Shown piece by piece: positions 25,001 to 34,050 of a stretch of DNA of 64,000 nucleotides. The notes under the pieces are model-generated. The model worked only from the letters and a program-made list of their open reading frames with translations, ran no database searches and had not been told where the DNA came from. Positions within the stretch are counted from its first letter, which is position 1. Each line of letters opens with the position of its first letter. This DNA comes from Piliocolobus tephrosceles (lineage: Eukaryota; Chordata; Mammalia; Primates; Cercopithecidae): contig NC_045434.1 in NCBI RefSeq assembly GCF_002776525.5, positions 118,963,075-119,027,074 of the forward strand, given 5' to 3'. Position numbers and translations under genes: made by a program.

Positions 25001-25470
25001 GTTATAAGGATGCTGGCCCCTATGTGAACTAAAATGTCTCCTCCTAATAAAAATGCGGGACTTTCTGTCATGATTTAAAAAGGATGTGTAAATAATAGGT
25101 TTCCCCATCTGCAACTAAGGGTTTGTGAAAAATATCAAATTAGTCTTTCCTGAGACTCCCATCACAGTCATGCTATGGGAAGAGTGGAGGTCTGGATCAG
25201 AGAGGATAAGAGAGAGGCTGGCTTGGGTGTCCAGAAGGAGATTTACCTTCCTTCCTTCATTTTCCAGAAACATCTGTGGCTCCAGTGCTGTAATGACAGT
25301 GTAAACCACTGGAGCTGGGGGTTTGAAACCCAGGACCCATCAGTATTGTTGTACCATCTGTAAGACTGATTCTGAACTTGGTGAGCTTCATCTCCAGGAT
25401 CAGTCCAATTTCCAGTGGTCCCCAACACATGCTGGACAGGGTTATGGTGGTTTCTTATTGCTGCCTAGAC
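22050..25470 (-). pseudogene. Retroviral pro-pol remnant
   Basis: Segments in order along the minus strand. Protease (25309-25115) has an LLLDT-type active-site stretch whose expected Gly is Gln, followed by a flap-like GVSGK. Reverse transcriptase (24816-24631 and onward) includes LGVQKPNGEWRL and an intact YVDD at 24388-24399. RNase H has FTDGSS near 23495, AEL, a YTDSKYA segment near 23310 and an ADQAAKSAA segment near 23095. Integrase (about 22.98-22.1 kb) has a core in which the first DDE Asp (DWQID in relatives) reads DWQIG. Stops and frameshifts occur throughout. A short (AAAAT)n run at about 24460-24486 lies within the RT region. Confidence 0.87.
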
Positions 25471-25481
25471 ACTCCCACTCC

Positions 25482-25483
<2 letters not shown>

Positions 25484-25512
<29 letters not shown>

Positions 25513-26492
25513 TTATACTTTAAGTTCTAGGGTACATGTGCATAACGTGCAGGTTTGTTACATATGTATACATGTGCCATGTTGGTGTGCTGCACCCATC
25601 AACTCGCAGCACCCATCAATTCATCATTTATATCAGGTATAACTCCCCAGTGCAATCCCTCCCCCCTCCCCCCTCCCCATGATAGGCCCCAGTGTGTGAT
25701 GTTCCCCTTCCCGAGTCCAAGTGAGCTCATTGTTCAGTTCCCACCTATGAGTGAGAACATGCGGTGTTTGGTTTTCTCTTCTTGTGATAGTTTGCTAAGA
25801 ATGATGGTTTCCAGCTGCATCCATGTCCCTACAAAGGACGCAAACTCATCCTTTTTTATGGCTGCATAGTATTCCATGGTGTATATGTGCCACATTTTCT
25901 TAATCCAGTCTGTCACTGATGGACATTTGGGTTGATTCCAAGTCTTTGCTATTGTGAATAGTGCCGCAATAAACATACGTGTGCATGTGTCTTTGTAGTA
26001 GCATAATTTATAATCCTTTGGGTATATACCCAGTAGTGGGATGGCTGGGTCATATGGTACATCTAGTTCTAGATCCTTGAGGAATTGCCATACTGTTTTC
26101 CATAATGGTTGAACTAGTTTACAATCCCACCAACGGTGTAAAAGTGTTCCTATTTCTCCACATCCTCTCCAACACCTATTGTTTCCTGATTTTTTAATGA
26201 TTGCCATTCTAACTGGTGTGAGATGGTATCTCATTGTGGTTTTGATTTGCATTTCTCTGATGGCGAGTGATGATGAGCATTTTTTCATGTGTCTGTTGGC
26301 TGTATGAATGTCTTCTTTTGAGAAATGTCTGTTCATATCCTTTGCCCACTTTTTGATGGGGTTGTTTGTTTTTTTCTTGTAAATTTGTTTGAGTTCTTTG
26401 TAGATTCTGGAAATTAGCCCTTTGTCAGATGAGTAGATTGCAAAAATTTTCTCCCATTCTGTAGGTTGTCTGTTCACTCTGATGGTAGTTAA
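25484..26492 (-). mobile_element. Young 5'-truncated L1 inserted in the retrovirus
   Basis: Poly(T) tail of about 27, a monkey-type 3' UTR (including 'atatcaggtataactcccc' and C-rich/G-rich tracts), then the end of ORF2. It is about 1.0 kb long. The flanks are the retroviral gag-pro junction, with the direct repeat 'agacactcc(cactcc)ttctt'; the left copy has six extra bases. Low decay of the coding part indicates the youngest layer of the nest. Confidence 0.93.
25734..26490 (-). pseudogene. L1 ORF2 C-terminal fragment, frame intact
   Basis: About 250 codons of the ORF2p C-terminus remain open to the natural stop after SLIGGN. They cover TTIRVNRQPTEWEK, NRHMKKCSSSLAIREMQ, the Cys-rich CWRGCGEIGTLLHRWWDC region and HIYTMEYYAAIKKDEFASF. 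There is no promoter, ORF1 or catalytic domain, and the Met at 26498 belongs to retroviral flank, so it is a truncated non-functional copy. The preserved frame is a measure of youth. Confidence 0.92.
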
Positions 26493-26494
26493 AG

Positions 26495-28015
26495 ACACTC
26501 CTTCTTAAAGTGCCCTGACTTGCTGCACCGATAGCAACTAGCAGATGCACCTCGGGGATTCTGGACTTTCTAAGCCTGCAAAGAAGCTATTAGTGCTTTT
26601 GTCATTCTCTTAATTCCTCTCCTTCTCCTAGATTTCCTCCTTGTCCCTATCATAAAAGACCAAGGTGGTCACCTTCATGAGGTCTCTAAGGTGCTATCTG
26701 GTCCTAGAGCTTACTTCTGTAGTTTCCTTCTAATATAGGAAGCTGCCTGTGTAATAAACTTGTCATTCAGGATGAGCTGTCGCTCCACTGACTCAAGTTC
26801 AAGAGGTGTGCTTTATCATGCCTCTCTCAGTCTTTCTATAAAGGCTCTGGGATTCTCATCTGGCTTTTGGTCTATTATGGACAGTTTAGAGTAATTAAGA
26901 GGTTTGGCCCTAATTCTTTGTATGCCCTCCAATATGAACATTTAAAAATATTTCATTTTCTATTCATTTGTAGTGTCATTGAGATTCCAATTAGGGCTGT
27001 CAAGAGGAACTGCTTCCCTTCCTATTGAGACCTATTTCCTCTTTTCCTTTTAGGCCTTCTGCAGGAAGAATATTACTCATCTCTGAATTTCTCTGATGCC
27101 TGTAGAGCTGCCTGCTTTTCAGCTGCAGTTAAGGTTTGGCTTAAGAGCCGCATAACATCCCTTCATGAGAAGTCAAATACCTGAGTTAAATTTTGAAAGG
27201 TTTCTATATACCTATCAGGGCCATCAGAATATCAGCCTAAGTCTCCTTTTACTTGCCTAAGGTCCTGCAATTAGAAGGGAACTTAAGCCCTAGTGGCATA
27301 ATATCCATTGGGCATTTCCTGTAGGGTTAAGAGCAAAGGTGGGGGAGTGAGAAATTTTGGAGATGGTGGAGGTGGAAGAACTGGTGGTGTGGTTGGAGGT
27401 GGCCCTGGATAAGGGGGACTGGAAGAAATGGGACACCCAATAGCTGCCTCAGATGGTCCATCCAGAAGTTGCTTTTCTAGTCTTGGAGAGTCATTCCCTG
27501 CCTGATATGATTAACAGGCCTAGGTCAATTGTGCAATGCTTGCAAAGCTCTGAGTTTTCTCAAAGGCCAAAGAAAGCCTATACATAATGTACCTTAAACT
27601 ATTTGCCCTCCTGTCTGCAGAAAAGATCTATTTGTTGGAGAATATTAAAACTAAGGCTTCCTTCCACAGGCCTGACTGGTTCAAGAAGGTAAGAAGGCCA
27701 TACCTGTGTGCAAAAGAAAATGAAGCACTTTTTCTTAAAAGTCTCAGGGTCAAAGGAGTCCAGAGCTTCAGAATTCACTCCAGAGGAGTACCGGCCGAAG
27801 ATGATGAAGAGAATGAAGAAAAGGGGCTCCTTTAGTTTCCTTGCTTGTGGTGTGAGCCAGAGTGGAGAGGAAGGCAGTGGGAATGTTCTTCTTGCTGTTT
27901 TCCCTCTGTGGTTCTTGGATCCTGGCACCTTGTTGAATGTTCCACCCCTGGTTGCAGGTGTGACCCCCAGCCACAGAACCAGAGAAACTAAGCAATTAGG
28001 GTTAGTCACGCTCAC
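26495..28015 (-). pseudogene. Retroviral gag remnant
   Basis: The matrix-like region (about 27760-27599) has the pattern of Cys and aromatic residues followed by an LFCRQEGK-type segment seen in class I ERV matrix proteins. A proline-rich spacer follows (about 27430-27360, SPPYPGPPP-like). The capsid's major homology region lies at 26821-26875 and keeps the Gln...Glu...Phe...Arg...Glu-Ala spacing. The nucleocapsid zinc knuckle (C-X2-C-X4-H-X4-C) lies at 26495-26536, at the edge of the inserted L1. Frames are interrupted several times. The longest open piece is 138 codons. Confidence 0.8.
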
Positions 28016-29326
28016 CCAAGTGGCTCTAGTCTACTGCTTATGATTTCCTTTTGACTTCCTAGACGTGTGTGACCTGCATGTCTCTCTGAAAAATAGATCT
28101 CAAGAAAATCTACGTAATAGTTTGGCAAGGCCCCTTTAATGGAAAGGGCATGCTAGGTTGAACTCTGTATCCTGCTATTATGACCAGTGCTGAAGCCTTT
28201 ACCCTTAGAGAATGGTCTTGGATAACTTCCAAACTTCAAATCCCCTTAGTAATTAAGTATCACTCTAATTGGAGGCAGAATAGGTGCCTTAAAAGAATGT
28301 AGAGACCAAATGGCCGTTTTCTTGCTAATTTGGTCTTGGAAGACATTTTAGCCCTAATTGCTGAAGGCAGAATTTTCCTATTTACAGAAGCAGTATGAAG
28401 CCTGGCTTGTAATAGAGAGCCACAAAATGGGGAGAGAATCCGGAAGCAACTGTTTCGGTGAAGGACCCACAATGTGCCTCATGGAGGGGATGTCTATTCC
28501 ACTAGGTGGTGCTGTTGACTTTGAAATACTATGTGCTTTCTATCCCAAGGGCAGAGTGACCTTGAAATGCCATATGCTCTCCAGACCAAGGGCAGAGAGA
28601 GACCCAGAAACGCCATGTGCTCTCCTTGCCAATGGCAGAGAGAGACCTGGATGTGCCCTGTGTTCTCCAGACCAAAGGCTGAGAGAGAGAGATGCTCACT
28701 TTGCTTGGTTTGGGGGCAGCGGGGAAACTCTGTTCCTAGAAAATCACAAAGACATCTTCTCTTGAGCTATATCCCTGGTTAGTACAACATTCCTTAATCT
28801 TGCCAAACAAGATTATGTCCCTGAACTGTAAAACTTCCCACACATTGCATACACAGAGAGGATGAGAGATATATATGATGGCCGTGGACAAGGAAGGAAG
28901 AAATTACAAAAGAAAAGTTGGAGATCCCATTGCCAACACCCCATCAGGATCATTGGAGGCTGGGGTAAGACAGAAGCCTATGGGTAACACCGAGGGGTAA
29001 CCCTGACCAGAAATCCTCAGTTGCCCAGGACTTAGTCTAGTACCACATGAAGGCTAAGTCCTCCATGAAAGAAAACTGATTTAAACAAGGCCAATATGTC
29101 CAGTAACCCGTGGTTACTAAGCGATTTTCCATGTTCTCCCCACCAAGCCTGTCCCCCAAGTCTTCTAAGACTGGCAGCCACGCTAATTTTTTTTAAATGG
29201 CTGAAAGGGACTTAGTATTTGGTTTAATTTGGTTCTGAAATGGAATCTGAGAGCCTCAAAATGAAAGGACAGAATTGGAGTCTGCTAACCCACTCACCAC
29301 TTAGATGAATGTTGTATCTTGGTATC
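28016..29326 (-). other. Retroviral 5' leader
   Basis: About 1.3 kb between the primer binding site and the first recognisable gag sequence. It should hold packaging and splice-donor signals, but I could not identify these. It contains the 43-bp tandem array. Confidence 0.6.
28529..28697. repeat. Four tandem ~43-bp units in the retroviral leader
   Basis: Units begin at 28529, 28570, 28613 and 28656 (41, 43, 43 and about 42 bp). Each contains a '(c/t)atgtgctctcc' word, a 'ccaagggcagag'-like word and a 'gagagacc' word. The units differ by several bases each, so the array is old. It lies between the primer binding site and gag in the untranslated leader. Confidence 0.85.
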
Positions 29327-29342
29327 CCAGGAAAGACCCCAT
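29325..29342 (-). other. Primer binding site, tRNA-Pro-like
   Basis: Two to three bases inside the 5' LTR, the minus strand reads 'tggggtctttcctgggat'. It matches the proline-tRNA primer site at about 13 of 18 positions, better than the other tRNA sites I compared from memory. Degenerate, so the assignment is tentative. Confidence 0.55.
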
Positions 29343-29344
29343 TA

Positions 29345-29960
29345 TGAAGCGGCTGTGTTTTCTGGCGTACATACCCTGGGGTCCATTGTCGTGTGTCAGG
29401 AAAATGTAGGACAAGGGCACACATGAGGAGTTTAGGAGCAGAGGTTGAATAGGTAGAAGAGAAGAGAAAGAGAAACAGCTTCCTCTATGGAGGAAGGGGT
29501 CTCCAAGTGGAAAGACTATCTGGCAGCAAATTCGCTGAATGTTTTAGTCCTCTGAGGAGGCAGTGTCTGGTTTACATAGAGCTCACAGATTGGTTTGATC
29601 AGGTATAACGTTTACATAGCATGCAGGGAAGGGTGGTCATCCCTACCCTAATCATATCATGCAAATAGGTTTTCCAGTTGATTGGCGCCATCTTGTCTGC
29701 TCCTTATAGTACACTTGACTGGCAGAGAAGGGAAGACGGAGTCGCCATCTTGAACATATCTAGTTCCTAGTTCCTGTGGGCATCCACTGTGCAAGACCCC
29801 AGCTTGCTTGTCTATGTGTGCAGCTCAACTTTACAGGCTACTTTTTGTTAGAAAATCATTTGGGGCTGCTTTTCATTAAAAAAAAAAAAAAAAAAGCCTT
29901 ACTGAGAATTCCCATACCCTTGCTATCTGCCTAAGTGATTACTTTTTAACTCCTATATCA
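29345..29960 (-). repeat. 5' LTR of the retrovirus
   Basis: 616 bp with ends 'tgaagcggctg' and 'ctcctatatca' on the plus strand, homologous to 19210-19794. It keeps the octamer (29659-29666) and two 'cgccatcttg' words (29686-29695 and 29743-29752), which on the reverse strand are AAGATGGCG YY1-type sites. It carries an 18-base A-run near 29878-29895. Confidence 0.9.
29685..29752 (-). promoter_or_regulatory. Two YY1-like sites in 5' LTR
   Basis: 'gcgccatcttg' (29685-29695) and 'gtcgccatcttg' (29741-29752). Both are absent or mutated in the 3' LTR. YY1-type binding is inferred from the core only. Confidence 0.4.
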
Positions 29961-30614
29961 CAGTTGCCTCCCACCAGGTCCCTACCTTGACACGTGGGGA
30001 TAACAGTTTGAGATGAAATTTGAGTAGGAACAGAGAGCCAAACCAAACCATAGCATAGTGTGTTGCTTAATTTTCAAATATTTGGGTTTTTAAAATTATT
30101 TCCTCTGTTATTGATTTCCAGCTTCATTTCATTGTGGTTGTCGAATTGTATGCATTAAAACATTTTTAATTTATTGAGACTTATTTCATGGACTAACATA
30201 TAGTGTGTCTTGAGGAATATTACATGTGTTTTTGAGAAAACTGTTTATTATACTATTGTAGGACAGACTGAAGAGTGTGTATTTGTTTGTGTATTTTAGG
30301 TATTGTTGGTTTATGATATTGTTCCAGTCCTCAAGTCCTCTATTATTAATTCATTTTCTGTACAGAAGTTCTATTCATTATTGTAAGTGGGGAATTGAAG
30401 TATTAACTAGTACTGGACAGTGGTATGTTTCCTTCTTCAATTCTACAAATGTTTGCTTCAAATTTTGACTCTGTCTCTAACGTTTATGTGCTTACATTTA
30501 CATTTGTCACATCTTCTTCATGATTTTACTTTTTATTATTACATAATGTCCTTTGTGTTTTGTAACAGGCTTTTTTTTTTTTTTTTCCTGCCTATCTTGT
30601 CTAGTATTATTAAT

Positions 30615-30835
30615 TTAGAAATCTGAAATTTAAAATATTCCAAAATCTGAAATGCTTTGAGGTTCAACATAATATTAAAAGAAAATGTTCACTGGAGCAT
30701 TTGAGATTTCCATATTTTCAGATTAGCCTTACTAAACTAGAAAGTATAATACAAATACTCCAAAATCTGAAAAAATCAGGTATCTGATTTTTTTCTAGTC
30801 CCTAGCATTTTGGATAAGAGATACTCAACCTATAT
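30615..30835. mobile_element. Tigger-like nonautonomous DNA transposon
   Basis: Repeated 'tccaaaatctgaaa' words, 'ttcactggagcatttgag', and an end 'ataagagatactcaacctat' match a pogo/Tigger-type element whose terminal repeat reads CAGGTTGAGTATCCC. The two halves are partly complementary. It is inserted in the L1M; no transposase is encoded. Confidence 0.6.
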
Positions 30836-32376
30836 AGCCATTTCCAGTTTCATTTTGGATACTATTTAAGGCTTTGTTTTGTTTTGTTTTCTCATCCTTT
30901 CACATTCAGCCTATTTGTGTCTTTGGCTCTAAAATGAGTCACTTTACACAGCATATAATGAAGCATGTGTTTTATTTTAATCCATTCTACCAAACTCTGC
31001 CTTTTGATTGTAGAATTTAATTCTTTTACATTGAAAAAAAATGATAGTGAAGAAATGACTTCTAAAACTGTGCTATTTGTTTTCTGTATGTCTTATACCT
31101 TTTTTGTTTCTGTTTACCTTCTTTTGTTTTTAATTTTTGGTAGTGTACCATTTTGATTTCTTCTCATTACTTTATGTGTATGTTTTAAATTTTTTCATGG
31201 AGGTTACTATGAGAAATATTAATATTCTAAATTTATAACAATCTAGCTTAAAATAATATTATATTAGCCTTAGCACACAGAAACTCTGCTCATATTTATC
31301 TCTGTCTTTATTTTGTTTTTGTCACAACTTATGTATTACGTGTGCTCATTAACATAGCTTTATAATTACTGTTTTATGCATTTGTCTGTGAAATCACTTA
31401 GGAAATATAGAGGAATTAAAAATAAAAATACAACAATACTCCTTTATATATTTACCTATGTTGTCATAGTTTCCAGAGTATTTTATTTTCTTCTTGTCAT
31501 ATTTGAGTTTCTGTTGATTGTTATTTCTAATCAACCTTAAGTTCTCCCTTTAACATTTTTTATAGGACAAATTGACTAGCAATGAATTTCTTCAGCTTCT
31601 GCTTATCTAAAACTGTCTTATATCTTAATTTCTTCCTTATTTTTGTAGATAGTTTTGCCAGATGTAGAACTGTTGATTAATGGGTCCTCCTTCTATTCCC
31701 TCCCCTTCCCCTCGCCTCCCCTCCCATTCCTTTCCTTTAATCTTTCCTTCTTTCCTTCATCTTTTCTTCCTTGCTTTAAAAATGTCATCTTGCATCCTTC
31801 TGATGTCCATGTTTTATAATAATAAACCTTCTGTTATTATGGATAATCTTAATTGGTGAATTGCTTCTTTCGCTGCTTTTAAGATTCCATCTTTGTCTTT
31901 GATTTTTGAAAATGTGATCATAACATATCTTGGTGTTGATCTCTTTGCATTTACTTCCTTGGAGTCTTTTGAGTTTCCTAAATGTGTACATTGTGTGAGT
32001 TTTTTTTTTTTTTTTTTTTTAATCAAATTTAGGGAACTTTTTTGCCATTGTTTTTTCAAACATTATTTTTGTCTCTTTCTTTTCTCCATCTGAGATTTTC
32101 ACTATGTGTATATGATATGTATATCAGCATGCTTAAAAGTATTCTGCATATCTGTTAGGCTTAGTTCATTTTCCTTTATTCTTTTTGTGTTCTGCTCCTC
32201 AGACTGGTTAATTATAACTGTCTTATTTTCAAATTCTCTGATCCTTTCTTATGCCTGCCCAAATCTACTTTTGAACTTTTCCAGTGAAGTTTTTATTTGT
32301 TGTTATACTTTTCAGCTCCAGAATTTTTTTTGAGTAAAATTACTTATGTCTCTGTTGATAGTCCTTATTTACTACA

Positions 32377-32744
32377 TGTGTTACTGTGTTTTCACATTGC
32401 TATAAATAAATACCCGGGAGTGAGTAATTTATTAAAAAACAAGGATTGAATTGACTCACAGTTCTGTATTGCTGGGGAGACCTCAGGAAACTTAGAATCG
32501 TGGTGGAAGAGGAAGTGACACATTTTACATGACATCGGGTGAGAGAGAACAGTGAGCAAAGTAGAAACTTACCAAACACTTATAAAACCATCAGATCTCA
32601 TGAGAACTCACTCACTATCATGAGAATCACATGGAAGAAATTTCCCCTGTGATCCAATCACCACCTACCAGATTTCTCCCTCAACACCTGGGGATTACAA
32701 TTCAAGATGCTATTTAGGTGGGGACACAAAACCTAACCTTATCA
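32377..32744 (-). mobile_element. MST/THE1-like MaLR solo LTR
   Basis: Starts 'tgtgttactgtgttttcaca'. It carries 'ttgaattgactcacagttct', 'cagatctcatgagaactcac', 'tgatccaatcaccacctacc' and 'ggggattacaattcaagatg', and ends 'cttatca'. Flanked by 'ctaca' and 'ccaca', a likely 5-bp duplication. A second MaLR LTR in the same L1M and the same orientation as 18929-30055. Confidence 0.87.
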
Positions 32745-33449
32745 CCACACATTATTCTCCTGGTTTTCTTTAGCTCTTTGTTCATCGTATCCTTTAACTC
32801 TGAACATATTTCAGATAGTTGAGTTACTGTCTTTGTCTATTAACTCCATTATCTGTGCTTCCTGAGAAACAAGTCTCTGTTAATGTTTTATGGGAATGGG
32901 TCATACTTTTTCATTTCTTTGAATGCTTCATATTTTTCTGTGAAATCTAGACATTTTGAATGTTATAATGTGGTAATTCTGAAAATAAAACTCTTCTCTT
33001 TTCTCTGGCTTTTAAAACTGCTTTTGGTGAGCTATTTATATGTTTGTCTAGTGACCTTTCTAAACTTTTTTTGTAAAGTGTCTATTATTGGTCATCTGTG
33101 GTCTCTTTCTCTTTTTTTTTCAAATACCTTGTGCTCAGCTAGTATTGACAGGGATTTTCCTGAATGCCAGAAGCCAATAAAAGTCAGAGAGAGAAAGAGG
33201 GAAGGGATAAAATTCATTTGAATATTTGCAAATTTGCTCTGTGCTGGGGCAGTTCTTTAAGTTTTAGCAAGGCTGTTCATAATTCTGCCTTATCTACATT
33301 CCTCACTTACACTGAGACTACAGAATAGCCAGAAGTAAAAGCTGAAGGTGTTCTTAAGTCTTTTTCTGAGTATATGGTATGCCCTAGATGGTAACATCAC
33401 TTTATACATTCCACACTACACATGGCTGGTTTTGAATGTCCCTTTGAAT

Positions 33450-33475
33450 TTTTTTTAATAATAATAATAATAATT
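33450..33475. repeat. (AAT)n microsatellite
   Basis: Short AAT run following a T-run, inside the L1M 5' region. Confidence 0.8.
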
Positions 33476-33547
33476 AAAAACCCAAACCAAAATACCTCTC
33501 TCTAGCTCTTCCTCCTAGAAATTCAGTTCTCTATAATTTCTTTGAGC

Positions 33548-33548
<1 letters not shown>

Positions 33549-33596
<48 letters not shown>
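33549..33596. repeat. (ATT)n microsatellite, about 15 units
   Basis: Uninterrupted ATT run of about 46 bp within the L1M 5' region, likely length-polymorphic. Confidence 0.95.
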
Positions 33597-34050
33597 TGCC
33601 CCAGGTGGCTACAGGGTGTACTTTGCCTAAGAACAGTTTTTAGAAATGCCTTTTACTTTCTTGCCCTGAGGGAGTTCTGAATTAGACAAAACAGACAAGT
33701 GCCTTGTCTCAGTCCTTCAAGTGAAACACAATACTTTGATTAGTTCTCCTCTGCTCCTTCCAGGAACAGGAACCTGCTTTTTATCCTGGGAATATAAAAC
33801 TACTGTCCTCAAGACTCCCATAAAATCAGGAAAAGGCATAGAGCAAAGATAAATGAAATGACCACGCAGCTGTTCTATTGTTTTTACATTTCCTTTTCCT
33901 TGATAAGCATTTACTTGGTTGTTATAAGTATTTAACTGTTTTTCAGAGTCTTACTAAGTTTATTCTGATAGTTTTTGCATGTGTCTTCAGTGTTTCTGCA
34001 GAGGAAAAGGCCCAAGAACCTATCATTTCTGCCATTTTTGCAGATGCTAT

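Larger units (their letters stand above)
19210..29960 (-). mobile_element. Class I endogenous retrovirus (HUERS-P-like?), both LTRs present
   Basis: Minus-strand provirus: 5' LTR 29345-29960, a tRNA-Pro-like primer site, a long leader, gag, pro, pol, env, a polypurine tract and 3' LTR 19210-19794. A 1-kb L1 inserted at 25484-26492. All genes are broken into many frames. The LTRs differ at roughly 15-20% of positions over the first ~180 bp by eye, so the insertion is old and probably predates the split of Old World monkeys from apes. From memory the LTR resembles LTR8 (HUERS-P1); a repeat-library search would settle the family. Confidence 0.88.
18929..30055 (-). mobile_element. MST/THE1-like MaLR solo LTR, split by a retrovirus
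   Basis: Part one (18929-19209) begins 'tgtattagattgttctcaca' and contains 'ataatttataaggaaaaaag', 'atctcatgataactcac' and 'ccttgatccaat'. Part two (29965-30055) continues with 'tgcctcccaccaggtcccta', 'ggataacagtttgagatgaa' and ends 'accatagca'. Together they make one LTR of about 372 bp in the minus orientation. The break falls exactly where the class I retrovirus inserted. Confidence 0.88.
17930..34050 (-). mobile_element. Old L1M, minus strand, split by at least five later insertions
   Basis: L1M sequence appears in order in five pieces: 17930-18025 and 18329-18928 (reverse transcriptase), 30061-30614 (endonuclease region), 30836-32376 (towards ORF1) and 32745-34050 (5' end). The last piece ends with 'cctatcatttctgccatttt', typical of the L1M 5' end. 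Splitting insertions are an Alu, an MST/THE1 LTR (itself containing a retrovirus and an L1), a Tigger-like element and a second MaLR LTR. The order of L1 positions across the breaks shows that one ancient L1 was the host. All frames are closed. Confidence 0.8.

Noticed and set aside
25734..26498. 254-codon open frame as a host gene
   Set aside because: It is the C-terminus of L1 ORF2 in a 5'-truncated insertion.
27599..28015. 138-codon gag frame as a possible domesticated gene
   Set aside because: Only the distal part resembles matrix. The N-terminal 70 codons are not family-like, and capsid sequence continues out of frame.
27587..28043. Plus-strand frames of 82 and 111 codons
   Set aside because: They lie antisense to retroviral gag and share no family features.
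28358..28782. Overlapping plus-strand frames of 135 and 83 codons with internal repeats
   Set aside because: The repetition comes from the 43-bp tandem array in the antisense strand of the retroviral leader.
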